Of a stretch of DNA of 64,000 nucleotides, positions 7,655 through 17,012 are shown one piece after another; within the stretch, counting starts at the first letter, position 1; each line of letters opens with the position of its first letter. The notes under the pieces are model-generated. The model had not been told where the DNA came from. It ran no database searches and saw nothing but the letters and a program-made list of their open reading frames with translations. Made by a program: the position numbers and the translations under genes. Origin of the DNA: Bacteroidales bacterium UBA5226 (lineage in GTDB: Bacteria; Bacteroidota; Bacteroidia; Bacteroidales; UBA932); assembly GCA_002409325.1 (NCBI GenBank), contig DHUU01000003.1:1-64000 (forward strand), read 5' to 3'.

Positions 7655-10285
7655 TTATCGGCCGCTGTCCAGGATCAGGTTTTTCAGATCGTTGTTAAAG
7701 TCTTTCTCTGCAAGGAGCTCTTCCAGTGTCATATGCATCCTGTAGCGCCAGTAATGGGGTACAATAGCCGGCACATTGATGCGCTCATCGTGGGGATTTT
7801 CCCGGCGTAACTTTCCCGAAACCGACATCCAGTCCTGCCAGGGCAGGATGCACAGCATGGCCGGACACCTGAGGTGGTCCCTGATCACCTGCATGCAAAT
7901 CCAGGGTTCACAATAAACGGGAGCCTCACCGGGCATTCCCAGAACGGTGTTGAAAAACCGGTTGGTGATGTTGCGGTCTTCTTCCCACCACCCCCTCAGT
8001 GTGCTGGTATCGTGCGACCCGGTCGTGCAAACACATAAATACGGATATGAGGCCGGATCGCCAAAGTCCCGGTATTTATCTTTGGGCATTCGCTGAACCT
8101 CGAGGCTGAGCATGGCCAGTTCTTTCATAAGAGGCGGAACACAGTCGGGGATCATGCCCAGGTCTTCGGCACAGCAAAGCATTTTTGTTGCCGATATCAG
8201 AGGCGGCAGTTTTTTCATGGCCTGGTGGTACCAGAACTCGTTGTGCCTTTTGTAAAAGAAGTGATCGTAGAGGCGGTTGAAAGCAAATTTGGAATTTTCG
8301 TCCAGGGCCTTGTAAGAATAGTTGAACTGTGCCGAGATTCTGGGATGGTAGGCATCTTCTTTCCCCGGCTGTGGGATAAAAAGCACATTGGCCGCCAGAT
8401 CCAGCAGGCTGCTGCACAGGACGCGGTTCTCCTGGTTATCCTTCAGAGATCCGAAATGCAGTGCGATCTTCCTTTGGGTACTGAAAGCCTCGTTCAGATC
8501 GTATTGACCGGGATTCTTTCCCGGATCCAGGTATTGTTTCCTGATCAGGTCTGCCTTTTCTCCAAATACCTTGTTTAGGATATCATCAGTTATATAAGGT
8601 CTTGTCATCCTTCGGCCGTCAAAAGGAAGCCCCCATTGCCGGATTTCTTCTGCAGTAAACGGCATGGCCGGGTCAAAATAGCCCATCAGGCCCTGAGTCT
8701 GTTCCTTAGGAATGCTCCATATTCTGAAAAATCCCAGAATGTGGTCTATGCGGTAGGCATCAAAGTATCTTGCCATATGGCCAAACCGGTTCTTCCACCA
8801 GGCATAGCCGTCTTTTTCCATGACTTCCCAGTTATAGGTTGGGAAGCCCCAGTTCTGACCCTGTACAGAAAATTCATCCGGGGGGGCGCCTGCCTGTGAA
8901 TCTATGTGGAACAGGTGGGGTTCGGTCCAGGCCTCGACACTCAGGGGTGTAATGCCTATGGGTATATCTCCCTTGAGTATTATGCCTTTACTGTTCAAAT
9001 ATTTATGGGCATCGGCAAGTTGTTTGTCAAGGTGGTATTGAATGAAAATATACAAATCCAGGTTTTCAAACTCCAGGGCGTACGCGGGATCGTAGGTGGC
9101 GTATTTCCCCCATTGGGAAAAATCGGCTGTACCAAATTTGTCGCGCAAAACGCAAAAAAGCGCATAGGGGAGAAGCCACTTTTTGTTTTCCCTGTAAAAA
9201 GTTCTGAAAGAAGAAGATTTCATAACTTTCTCCCCGGTGTGTTTAAACAGATACCGGATAACTTCCCATTTCAGGGCCGAGACTTTGTCGTAATCCAATT
9301 GGGGCAGTTCATTCAGTGTTTTCCTCTCTTTTTCGAACCGTGAAAGGTCTGCCGTTCCGTCTGCCGGGCACATGGCATTTATATTGGCATAGAGGGGGTG
9401 CAAAGCCATGATGGATATGCCTCCATAGGGGTATGAATCAATCCAATTGTGGTACATAGTGGTGTCGTTGACCGGCAGGATCTGGAGCACACGCTGCCCT
9501 GTCATGGCTGTCCAATCTGCCATTTTTTTCAGGTCACCAAAATCCCCAATCCCCCAGCTTTCCTTGCTGCGCAAAGAAAATACGGGAATAGCCGTACCGG
9601 CGTGGTGCAAACCTTCCACAGAGCTTCTGTATGGGACATCGTTTATCACAATGTATCCGTTTCCTTTAAATTGGTCTGGAATAGCCGGAAAAACACGGTT
9701 TGGCCCTTCTTCCCATTCCACGAGTGAATTACTGCCATCCCGGCGGATTAAAAATTTGTATTCCGGAGAGCAATTTCGTACTTCTGCAAAGGACAATGAG
9801 GCTCTCCATAATCCGGCTCCTGTGTATTGAAGGGGGATTGCACGAGAAGGATTCCACATGCCCAGGCTTTCTGAGTTGCCGGTCAGTGCCAGATGGCACT
9901 TTGTAGGAACGGCAACACTGCGGGTGATAAGGGCTATGTCCGAAATTTTTGGTGTCTTTGGTTTATGGATAAGAAAAACGTAGGAAAAGTCCGGTTCCAT
10001 CCACCGATCTGTTATAATCATGCTTTTTTTTGCAGGGAAACCTTTTTGAGCATGGTCTGCAAGTTCTGTTATCAGATGGCCTCCGTGACATAATACGCCA
10101 TAACGGTAGAATAGTGTTTCGGGTAAAGATTTAGGTTTTATCCGCAGTTCCCACCAGCCATCCTGCAGCCGGTTCATGTGTGGCGATTTTTTCAAATTAT
10201 CATTGCCTAATTCAGGGATGTTACCGCTTAAGAGCAAGAAGCTGTCCTGAGGTGCGTTGTAATGAATCCGAAAAATAATTTCCAT
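7655..10285 (-). CDS. malQ: 4-alpha-glucanotransferase (GH77) with two N-terminal CBM20 domains
   Basis: This cytosolic disproportionating enzyme transfers maltodextrin segments between acceptors and releases glucose. No signal peptide is present. Two starch-binding CBM20 domains fill roughly residues 1-230. The GH77 barrel follows, with the nucleophile Asp in FDAYRIDHILGFFRIW, the acid/base Glu in CAEDLGMIP and the third Asp in GSHDTSTLRGWW. At 876 residues it has the long form usual in Bacteroidales. The ATG at 10285 starts cleanly at the first CBM20 strand (MEIIFRIHYN). The gene is divergent from the kinase/regulator genes ahead of the starch locus and would process imported maltodextrins. 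Confidence 0.93.
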   Translation of the reverse strand: MEIIFRIHYNAPQDSFLLLSGNIPELGNDNLKKSPHMNRLQDGWWELRIKPKSLPETLFYRYGVLCHGGHLITELADHAQKGFPAKKSMIITDRWMEPDFSYVFLIHKPKTPKISDIALITRSVAVPTKCHLALTGNSESLGMWNPSRAIPLQYTGAGLWRASLSFAEVRNCSPEYKFLIRRDGSNSLVEWEEGPNRVFPAIPDQFKGNGYIVINDVPYRSSVEGLHHAGTAIPVFSLRSKESWGIGDFGDLKKMADWTAMTGQRVLQILPVNDTTMYHNWIDSYPYGGISIMALHPLYANINAMCPADGTADLSRFEKERKTLNELPQLDYDKVSALKWEVIRYLFKHTGEKVMKSSSFRTFYRENKKWLLPYALFCVLRDKFGTADFSQWGKYATYDPAYALEFENLDLYIFIQYHLDKQLADAHKYLNSKGIILKGDIPIGITPLSVEAWTEPHLFHIDSQAGAPPDEFSVQGQNWGFPTYNWEVMEKDGYAWWKNRFGHMARYFDAYRIDHILGFFRIWSIPKEQTQGLMGYFDPAMPFTAEEIRQWGLPFDGRRMTRPYITDDILNKVFGEKADLIRKQYLDPGKNPGQYDLNEAFSTQRKIALHFGSLKDNQENRVLCSSLLDLAANVLFIPQPGKEDAYHPRISAQFNYSYKALDENSKFAFNRLYDHFFYKRHNEFWYHQAMKKLPPLISATKMLCCAEDLGMIPDCVPPLMKELAMLSLEVQRMPKDKYRDFGDPASYPYLCVCTTGSHDTSTLRGWWEEDRNITNRFFNTVLGMPGEAPVYCEPWICMQVIRDHLRCPAMLCILPWQDWMSVSGKLRRENPHDERINVPAIVPHYWRYRMHMTLEELLAEKDFNNDLKNLILDSGR

Positions 10286-10306
10286 ATAAGATTTATTTGA
10301 TTGTAA

Positions 10307-10314
10307 CAAATATA
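10307..10314 (-). promoter_or_regulatory. -7 box for malQ
   Basis: The minus strand reads TATATTTG, a perfect TAnnTTTG element, about 21 bases before the chosen malQ ATG. A clear -33 TTG is not seen. A related TAACTTTA on the plus strand at 10341-10348 may serve the divergent small membrane gene. Confidence 0.55.
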
Positions 10315-10354
10315 CTTAAAAAAATCTACAGGATTTTTTGTAACTTTACCCGTT

Positions 10355-10708
10355 ATGACAAAAACAGACACTACGCATCTGATCATACACGCTTTTGCAC
10401 TGGCACATGCACTTGCCTGTTTTCTACTGCATGACACGTCTTTTGGGGATACATTCCTGCTGACCTGCCTGACAATTGCTATGGTTGTGGTAATTATCCG
10501 GTTATATGACGGGCCGGTGGATGTGATCGTGGGTTTGTTATTACTTGCCTCTTTTGCGGGTTTCTTCCTGGGAACTAACGGGGCCCGCTGGATACAGACG
10601 CTCTTTCCCAAATTGAAAAGCATCCTCAGTTACGTGATAACAACAACACTTGTGACCGAATTCCTGGGCTGGTCCATTTTCTTTGTGGTGCGACGCAAGA
10701 AAAAATAA
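10355..10708 (+). CDS. Small four-helix membrane protein of unknown function
   Basis: This 117-residue protein has about four hydrophobic segments (near residues 10-25, 29-48, 54-71 and 88-110) and a basic RRKKK tail, which should face the cytosol. I recognise no family. It lies 6 bases before the LytS-type kinase gene and is probably co-transcribed with it. It could be an accessory membrane component of that signalling pair. That is inference from position only. Confidence 0.65.
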   Translation: MTKTDTTHLIIHAFALAHALACFLLHDTSFGDTFLLTCLTIAMVVVIIRLYDGPVDVIVGLLLLASFAGFFLGTNGARWIQTLFPKLKSILSYVITTTLVTEFLGWSIFFVVRRKKK

Positions 10709-10714
10709 CGGATC

Positions 10715-11755
10715 ATGTCACCGAAAACAAAAAGAACCACTATCACAGAAGTGCTGCTGCTGGCTTTTTTTGTATTGGCATTCCGTTTGGCTTTTGAAGG
10801 AGCCATTCCTTTTTTTCAAAACAACTTCAACCTGAATTTCAACGAAACGCTTAGCCGGCTGCTGGGTAACTATCCGCTGGCCCTGCTCATGATAATCCTT
10901 GATTTTCTGCTGGTTTGGATGCTGGTACGTCATATTGATTACGGAGAAAAGCCCATGTTGCGCACATTGCTGGAACTATCCGGCCTTTCTGTGATCGCAC
11001 TTTTTTCTGCCGTACTGGTGAGAATCATGTCTGCACGGGATGCTTCTGCGGAAGGTTCTTTTTTCAATTACAGTTTCTGGTATACCGCCCTTGCAGCATT
11101 TTTCTTCAACATGATTTTTATAGCCGGAATTGATATATATGCCTATTACGGAAGGGTACAGAAAAAAGCACTGGATATTGAAATAAACCAGAAAAACAAA
11201 GCCAGGTATCAGTATCAGCAGCTTAAGCATCAGCTGAATCCACACTTTCTTTTTAACAGTCTCAATTCTTTGGACTACCTGATCCACACCGATGCCGGAA
11301 AAGCCAGCGAATACATACAAAAACTGGCCTCGCTGTACCGCCATTTTCTGAACATCGGGGAAGAAGAATCTATAACGCTCAAAGAGGAACTGGTGTTTAT
11401 AGAACTTTACGTAGATTTATTATCCCTGCGTTTTGATTGTTCCCTGAAAGTCACATTCAAAATTAGTGAAGAATACCTGAACAGACTTGTAATCCCGTGC
11501 AGCCTGCAGATTTTGATAGAAAACGCCACCAAACACAACATTGTAAGTAAAGAAAGTCCCCTGGAGATTATGATAACCACAGAGGAAGGCTACCTTGTAG
11601 TGAAAAATAATTTGCAGCCCAAGATATATCAGAATCCCTCTACCGGGTTTGGATTAAAGAATATCCGAGGACAATATTTGTCTGTTTTTCAAAAAGACAT
11701 TGTTATTAACAACAACGGGCAAACGTTTGAAGTACGCCTGCCAATACCAAATTAG
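10715..11755 (+). CDS. LytS/YehU-type membrane sensor histidine kinase
   Basis: This 346-residue kinase has about four transmembrane helices in residues 10-150, a short coiled coil, and then a His_kinase domain. The phospho-acceptor region is QLKHQLNPHFLFNSLNSLDYL (about residues 168-188), with the NPHFLFN signature. The C-terminal ATPase shows the N box ENATKHN and a G box GFGLKNIRGQ. No extracellular sensor domain of note is seen, so the signal is probably sensed in or near the membrane. The partner LytTR regulator begins 3 bases later. The starch locus starts just after, which makes this pair its candidate regulator. Confidence 0.9.
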   Translation: MSPKTKRTTITEVLLLAFFVLAFRLAFEGAIPFFQNNFNLNFNETLSRLLGNYPLALLMIILDFLLVWMLVRHIDYGEKPMLRTLLELSGLSVIALFSAVLVRIMSARDASAEGSFFNYSFWYTALAAFFFNMIFIAGIDIYAYYGRVQKKALDIEINQKNKARYQYQQLKHQLNPHFLFNSLNSLDYLIHTDAGKASEYIQKLASLYRHFLNIGEEESITLKEELVFIELYVDLLSLRFDCSLKVTFKISEEYLNRLVIPCSLQILIENATKHNIVSKESPLEIMITTEEGYLVVKNNLQPKIYQNPSTGFGLKNIRGQYLSVFQKDIVINNNGQTFEVRLPIPN

Positions 11756-11758
11756 GCG

Positions 11759-12511
11759 ATGAAAGTACTAATACTGGAAGACGAGATCCCTGCACAGATG
11801 CAGTTAAAACGGCTGCTAAATGTTTATTACCCCGATGCAACAATCGCTGACATCCTGGACTCGGTGGATAAAGCCGCCAGGTGGCTGACTTTAAACAGTG
11901 TGGACCTGATATTGATGGACGTAGAACTTTCGGACGGAATCTGCTTTGAATTGTTTAACAGGGTTGCATCCATGCCTCCTGTGATCATTGTCACAGCTTA
12001 TGAGCATTATGCACTGGCGGCACTGAAAAAAAGTGCCGTTGATTATCTGCTCAAACCGGTAGGTGATACGGAATTTGTGGAAGCAGTGGAAAAATGTATT
12101 AAAACCCTTACCAGTCCACGTGACCTTCAAAGCCTGGGCAAACTTGTGTACCAGAATCAGGACTTCAAACAACGGTTTGTCATAAAGGTAGGTGACCAGA
12201 TCATTGTAATTAATACAAAAGACATCGCGTACTTTTTCTCCGAGGATAAAAGTACCTACATCATGACCAGGAAGGGAAAGCATTACCTCTTTGATGCGAG
12301 TCTGGAAACCATTGAAGAACAGCTTAATCCAAGAGATTTTTTCAAGCTCTCCCGTAATTGCATAACCAGTATATCGGCAATTAACTCTATTTCCAAATAT
12401 TTTAACAGCCGGCTGCGCATAGAACTTCTGCCCCCCTATAAACAACCCATATTAGTCAGTCGCCAAAGGGTTCCTGTTTTCATGCGCTGGATAGAGGGGG
12501 TAGCTGACTGA
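11759..12511 (+). CDS. LytTR-type response regulator
   Basis: This 250-residue cytosolic regulator has a receiver domain (about 1-120) with acidic pocket LEDE, phospho-acceptor Asp in DLILMDVELSDG and the conserved Lys in LLKPVGD. A LytTR DNA-binding domain (about 145-245) follows, including FKLSRNCITSISAI. It is paired with the kinase gene 3 bases upstream. LytTR proteins bind short direct repeats near promoters. The 117-base gap before the importer gene at 12629 is the obvious place to look for its site, though I could not identify one. Confidence 0.92.
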   Translation: MKVLILEDEIPAQMQLKRLLNVYYPDATIADILDSVDKAARWLTLNSVDLILMDVELSDGICFELFNRVASMPPVIIVTAYEHYALAALKKSAVDYLLKPVGDTEFVEAVEKCIKTLTSPRDLQSLGKLVYQNQDFKQRFVIKVGDQIIVINTKDIAYFFSEDKSTYIMTRKGKHYLFDASLETIEEQLNPRDFFKLSRNCITSISAINSISKYFNSRLRIELLPPYKQPILVSRQRVPVFMRWIEGVAD

Positions 12512-12628
12512 AAATCCGGACAGGATTTCTTGCATTTGGTCAACATTATTCTTCATTTCGTCGGATTTGCTTATATATTATAAGGTAAAGGGACTAAATT
12601 TATAAAATTTATTACCTGATCCTTGACG

Positions 12629-13981
12629 ATGATACAAAAGAAAATGACATTCTGGAATATCTGGAACATGACCTTCGGTTTTCTGGGTATTCAATTCGGA
12701 CTTGCTCTGCAAAATGCTAATGTTAGCCGAATTTTGCAATCTTTCGGGGCCGATGTAAGCCATCTCTCTTTATTCTGGATTGCCGCTCCCCTGACCGGGA
12801 TGATTGTTCAGCCAATTATCGGTCACTACAGTGATCAAACCTGGACACGTCTGGGCAGGAGGCGTCCTTTTTTCCTGACCGGTGCCATTCTGGCTGCCCT
12901 GGCCCTGGTCCTGATGCCCAATGCGCCCATGCTGGCACCCATCGTTTCGCCCATGTTGATTGGAGCGGGAATCCTTATGATCATGGATGCCTCCATCAAT
13001 GTAGCCATGGAGCCTTTCAGGGCATTGGTGGCAGACCTGCTCCCATCGGAACAGCGGACAATGGGTTTTTCTGTACAGACATCACTCATAGGGATAGGGG
13101 CTGTTCTGGGGGCCATCCTTCCTTACCTGTTGACCAACTGGTTTGGCATGACCAATACACCCGATGTGGAAGCAGGACACCTTGTTGCCAATAACGTTAA
13201 ATATGCTTTTTATATAGGGGCTGCCGTATTATTTGGAAGCGTTCTCTGGACGGTCATCAGTACCAGGGAATACCCTCCGCAGGGAGGTGTCAGGCCGGAA
13301 AAACAACCTTTCTGGCAGATTGGAAAAGATTTTTTATCTATCCCCAAAACCATGAAACAATTGGGGGTTGTGCAATTTTTCTCTTGGTTTGCCCTGTTTT
13401 CCATGTGGGTATATATGGTACCCGCTGTGGCAGACCACCTGTACGGAACTACAGACAACACTTCTCATTCCTATGCCGATGCCGGTGACTGGGTAGGGAT
13501 TCTGCAGGGAGTATACAACGGGGTAGCGGCCATTTTTGCTTTTCTTCTTCCCTTTATTTCAAAAAAATTCAGCCGTAAGGGAACCCATGCTTTATGCCTT
13601 CTGATGGGAGCCATAGGATTCCTTTCCTTTTACTTTATTAAGGATCCGCGTATGCTGGTCTTCCCCATGATCGGAGTGGGAATGGCATGGGCGGGGATCC
13701 TGGCCATGCCTTATTCCATCCTGGCGGGTGCCTTGCCGGCACACAAGATGGGTGTTTATATGGGCATTTTTAATTTTTTCATTACCATCCCTCAGATAAT
13801 CAACGGTCTGGTAGGAGGGGTTATGGTTAAACACCTGTACGGAGGCAAAACCATCTTTGCCATGGTTTTCTCCGGGTTCTGTCTGCTGATTGCTGCTATC
13901 AGCGTTTTCTTTGTGGAAGACAGGGACGACCCGGTCCAGCTTGCTTTCAGAAAGAATAGAAAAATAGGATTATCTAATTAA
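12629..13981 (+). CDS. SLC45-like MFS transporter, probable maltose/maltodextrin importer
   Basis: This inner-membrane permease has about twelve transmembrane helices. The family signature between helices 2 and 3 is clear: HYSDQTWTRLGRRRPFF. Relatives in Bacteroidota alpha-glucan loci import maltose or related sugars in symport with a cation. The ATG at 12629 gives 450 residues; a TTG two codons earlier is the less likely start. It is the first gene after the regulator pair and lies 25 bases before susC. It probably heads the starch operon and would deliver the final periplasmic product to the cytosol for MalQ. Confidence 0.85.
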   Translation: MIQKKMTFWNIWNMTFGFLGIQFGLALQNANVSRILQSFGADVSHLSLFWIAAPLTGMIVQPIIGHYSDQTWTRLGRRRPFFLTGAILAALALVLMPNAPMLAPIVSPMLIGAGILMIMDASINVAMEPFRALVADLLPSEQRTMGFSVQTSLIGIGAVLGAILPYLLTNWFGMTNTPDVEAGHLVANNVKYAFYIGAAVLFGSVLWTVISTREYPPQGGVRPEKQPFWQIGKDFLSIPKTMKQLGVVQFFSWFALFSMWVYMVPAVADHLYGTTDNTSHSYADAGDWVGILQGVYNGVAAIFAFLLPFISKKFSRKGTHALCLLMGAIGFLSFYFIKDPRMLVFPMIGVGMAWAGILAMPYSILAGALPAHKMGVYMGIFNFFITIPQIINGLVGGVMVKHLYGGKTIFAMVFSGFCLLIAAISVFFVEDRDDPVQLAFRKNRKIGLSN

Positions 13982-14006
13982 CTAAATAAATTATTAACTA
14001 ACCTAT

Positions 14007-17000
14007 ATGTTTATGAAAAGACTGATGACTTTTTTGCTTGCGGTCACACTCTTCTCCTTAACTTCTGCTTACGCTCAGTATGAAGTAAGGGGAACGATCG
14101 TCGATGTTAACGGCGAAGCGGTGATTGCAGCTACGGTTCTGCAACAGGGAACCAGTTACGGTGTCACAACAGATCTGGACGGGCAGTTTACCCTTAAGGT
14201 ACCATCTCCTGAAACCCTGTTGGAGATATCATACCTGGGGTATCAAACCTTAGTCGTTGCTGCCGGGAACGCAACCAGGATCGTTTTGCACGAAGATTCA
14301 GAACTTCTGGAAGAACTCGTGATCATTGGCTATGGAACTGTCAAAAAGAGCGACATGACAGGTTCGGTAGTGGCCATCAGGGCAGAAGAAGTGAATCGTG
14401 GTGCGGTGATTTCTCCGGACCAGATGCTGGTTGGAAAGGTTTCCGGACTGCGCATCACACCTGCCACAGGTCAGCCCGGATCTTCTGCTACCATCAGGAT
14501 TCGAGGTGCCGCATCCTTAAATGCATCCAACGATCCTCTGATAGTGATTGACGGAGTTCCCGTAACCGGGGACGGCGGAGCCGGAATGGGCAATCCACTG
14601 GCTTCTGTTAACCCCAACGACATAGAAAGCTATACGATCCTGAAGGACGCTTCGGCAACGGCTATCTATGGCTCAAGGGCTTCCAACGGGGTTATCATTA
14701 TAACCACCAAGAAAGGAACAGGAAGGGGTTTTAACGTCAGCTACAATTCCAGTTACTCGGTAAAACAGAACGCCTCTACCATCCAAATGATGACAGCCGA
14801 TGAATACCGTGATTTCATGTCCACAACGTATCCCAATAACCAGATTATTCCAACCCTTCTGGGAACTGAGAGTACAGACTGGCAGAAAGAGATCTACAGG
14901 TTGTCCTTTAACACGGACCAGAACGTGAGTCTTTATGGGTCAACCCGTTATATGCCCTATCGTGTCAGCCTTGGATACAACCTGGACCAAGCCACCCTTA
15001 AGGTTGGTGACAACCAGAGGGCCAACCTGGACATTAGCCTGTCACCCAAGCTTTTTGATGAACACCTGACCATCAATGTGAATGCAAAAGGGATCTACCA
15101 GAAAACCAACTGGGCCCCCACCGGTGCCATTGGAAATGCCATGGCCTTCGACCCCACCAAGCCCGTGTATTTCAGAAAGCTCTACGGGAGCATAAACACA
15201 TCAAAAGCTAACGGTTACTGGAACTGGTTCAATCCAGATGGCAGTGCCAACACCATGGCCAGTACCAACCCACTCTCAACCATGTATGACTATACCAACT
15301 TTAATTATACATTGCGTTCACTGGGTAACGTGCAGCTCGCCTATAAGGTTCATGGTTTAGAGGATCTGACGGCCAACGTGAACGCCGGTTATGACATAGC
15401 CCGTACAAGGGGAGAAAGGTATAACGCCCTGGGATCCATCTCTGCCATGCGTTCCAGCAATGACTTGTTTGTTAATTATGAAAATTACAACCTGAATACA
15501 TTACTGGAAACTTACCTGAACTACAATCACGATTTCAGAAACAGTAACCTGGACGTGATGGCCGGTTATTCCTGGCAGCATAACTTTGTTCAGTATGATG
15601 AAGAACAATTCAGGAATACTGAACCGGATGGTCCGGGTGAACACTACTATACAGCACCCACCAATGCTAAGGAATATTACCTGATCTCTTTCTTCGGAAG
15701 GATCAATTATTCCATCGCTTCCAAATACCTGTTCACTGTTACCTTGCGTAACGATGCCTCGTCAAGGTTCAGCAAAACCAACCGGTGGGGCTTGTTCCCT
15801 TCGGCAGCCTTTGCCTGGAACATCGGCCAGGAGAATTTTCTGAAAAACAGTCAAGCCGTTTCGGCCCTGAAACTCCGTCTGGGCTGGGGCAAGACCGGAC
15901 AACAGGACATAGGTTCTGATTACTATCCTTACCTGGCCCGTTATCTTTCCTCTTCTGCTATAGAAATGAGATACTTTATGGGTGACGGTTTCTATACCAC
16001 ACTGGCGCCCCTGGCTTACAACGCCAACCTGAAGTGGGAAACCACGGAAACCTACAACGTAGGTCTGGACTTCGGTTTTGCCAACGATCGCATTACCGGT
16101 AGTGCCGAGGCCTATTACCGCTACACTTACGATCTGTTGAATGTGATCTCCACGCCGCTTGGCTCCAACTTTGGCAACAGCATCATATCCAATATCGGGA
16201 ACATGCAAAACAAGGGATTGGAGTTCACCCTGAACTTCGTACCTGTCCAGACTGCCGACATGCACTGGTCCATAGGCGGTAACTTAACCATTCAGGACAC
16301 AAAAATAACAAAACTGACCACCCTGAAGACAGAAGGATACCTAGGGGTAACCACTGGATCCGGAATGGGAGGAACGGGTGGTTACAGTTCATTACATCGT
16401 GAAGGCTTTTCACCCTACACATTCTATATGTTCCAGCAATTGTACGACAACGGAGGCAATCCCGTTCAAAATGGACTTATAGACCGTGACGGAGACTGTG
16501 AAATAACCGACGCTGACCGCTACGTTACCGGTTTCAGTCCCACACCGGATGCTTTCTTTGGGATCAACACCCAGTTCCGTTACAAAAAATGGGACCTGGG
16601 ACTTAACGGTCACGGTTCCATTGGCAACTACATTATCAACGGAGTGGCCATGGGATATTCCACATCCTACAGCGATGACTGGAACAAAGGTTATCTGAAT
16701 AACGTAAGCAAACAATACCTGGTTAAAGGATGGACTGCTCCTTCTGAAAACAATCAGAAATATTCTGATATGTTTATCGAGAATGCTTCTTTCTTCCGCA
16801 TAGACGATATTAACCTGGGTTATACGTTTGACAATCTGAAATTTGCCAAAAGCATACGTATAGCTGCCTCGGTACAGAACGTATATGTCTTTACCAAATA
16901 CAGGGGATTGGATCCCGAGATCGTATCTTCGGACGGCGTAGACTTCAACATCATACCACGTCCCAGACTCTTTACCCTGCGTCTAAACATTAACTTTTAA
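14007..17000 (+). CDS. susC: SusC/RagA family TonB-dependent outer-membrane transporter
   Basis: This 997-residue beta-barrel imports starch oligosaccharides using TonB energy. In order: a signal peptide (cut after SAYA), a carboxypeptidase-regulatory-like domain (about 25-100), a TonB box region ending EELVIIGYGTVKKSDMTGSV, the plug (about 110-240), and a 22-strand barrel ending LRLNINF. There is no STN domain, so no direct anti-sigma signalling is expected. It is followed 12 bases later by SusD, its lipoprotein lid. A second ATG two codons on (14013) is an equal start candidate. Substrate is inferred from the neighbouring amylases. Confidence 0.94.
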   Translation: MFMKRLMTFLLAVTLFSLTSAYAQYEVRGTIVDVNGEAVIAATVLQQGTSYGVTTDLDGQFTLKVPSPETLLEISYLGYQTLVVAAGNATRIVLHEDSELLEELVIIGYGTVKKSDMTGSVVAIRAEEVNRGAVISPDQMLVGKVSGLRITPATGQPGSSATIRIRGAASLNASNDPLIVIDGVPVTGDGGAGMGNPLASVNPNDIESYTILKDASATAIYGSRASNGVIIITTKKGTGRGFNVSYNSSYSVKQNASTIQMMTADEYRDFMSTTYPNNQIIPTLLGTESTDWQKEIYRLSFNTDQNVSLYGSTRYMPYRVSLGYNLDQATLKVGDNQRANLDISLSPKLFDEHLTINVNAKGIYQKTNWAPTGAIGNAMAFDPTKPVYFRKLYGSINTSKANGYWNWFNPDGSANTMASTNPLSTMYDYTNFNYTLRSLGNVQLAYKVHGLEDLTANVNAGYDIARTRGERYNALGSISAMRSSNDLFVNYENYNLNTLLETYLNYNHDFRNSNLDVMAGYSWQHNFVQYDEEQFRNTEPDGPGEHYYTAPTNAKEYYLISFFGRINYSIASKYLFTVTLRNDASSRFSKTNRWGLFPSAAFAWNIGQENFLKNSQAVSALKLRLGWGKTGQQDIGSDYYPYLARYLSSSAIEMRYFMGDGFYTTLAPLAYNANLKWETTETYNVGLDFGFANDRITGSAEAYYRYTYDLLNVISTPLGSNFGNSIISNIGNMQNKGLEFTLNFVPVQTADMHWSIGGNLTIQDTKITKLTTLKTEGYLGVTTGSGMGGTGGYSSLHREGFSPYTFYMFQQLYDNGGNPVQNGLIDRDGDCEITDADRYVTGFSPTPDAFFGINTQFRYKKWDLGLNGHGSIGNYIINGVAMGYSTSYSDDWNKGYLNNVSKQYLVKGWTAPSENNQKYSDMFIENASFFRIDDINLGYTFDNLKFAKSIRIAASVQNVYVFTKYRGLDPEIVSSDGVDFNIIPRPRLFTLRLNINF

Positions 17001-17012
17001 TACAAGGTAGAT

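Noticed and set aside
14007..17000. SusC with an STN domain for trans-envelope signalling
   Set aside because: The N-terminus goes from signal peptide to the carboxypeptidase-like domain and TonB box; no STN domain is present.
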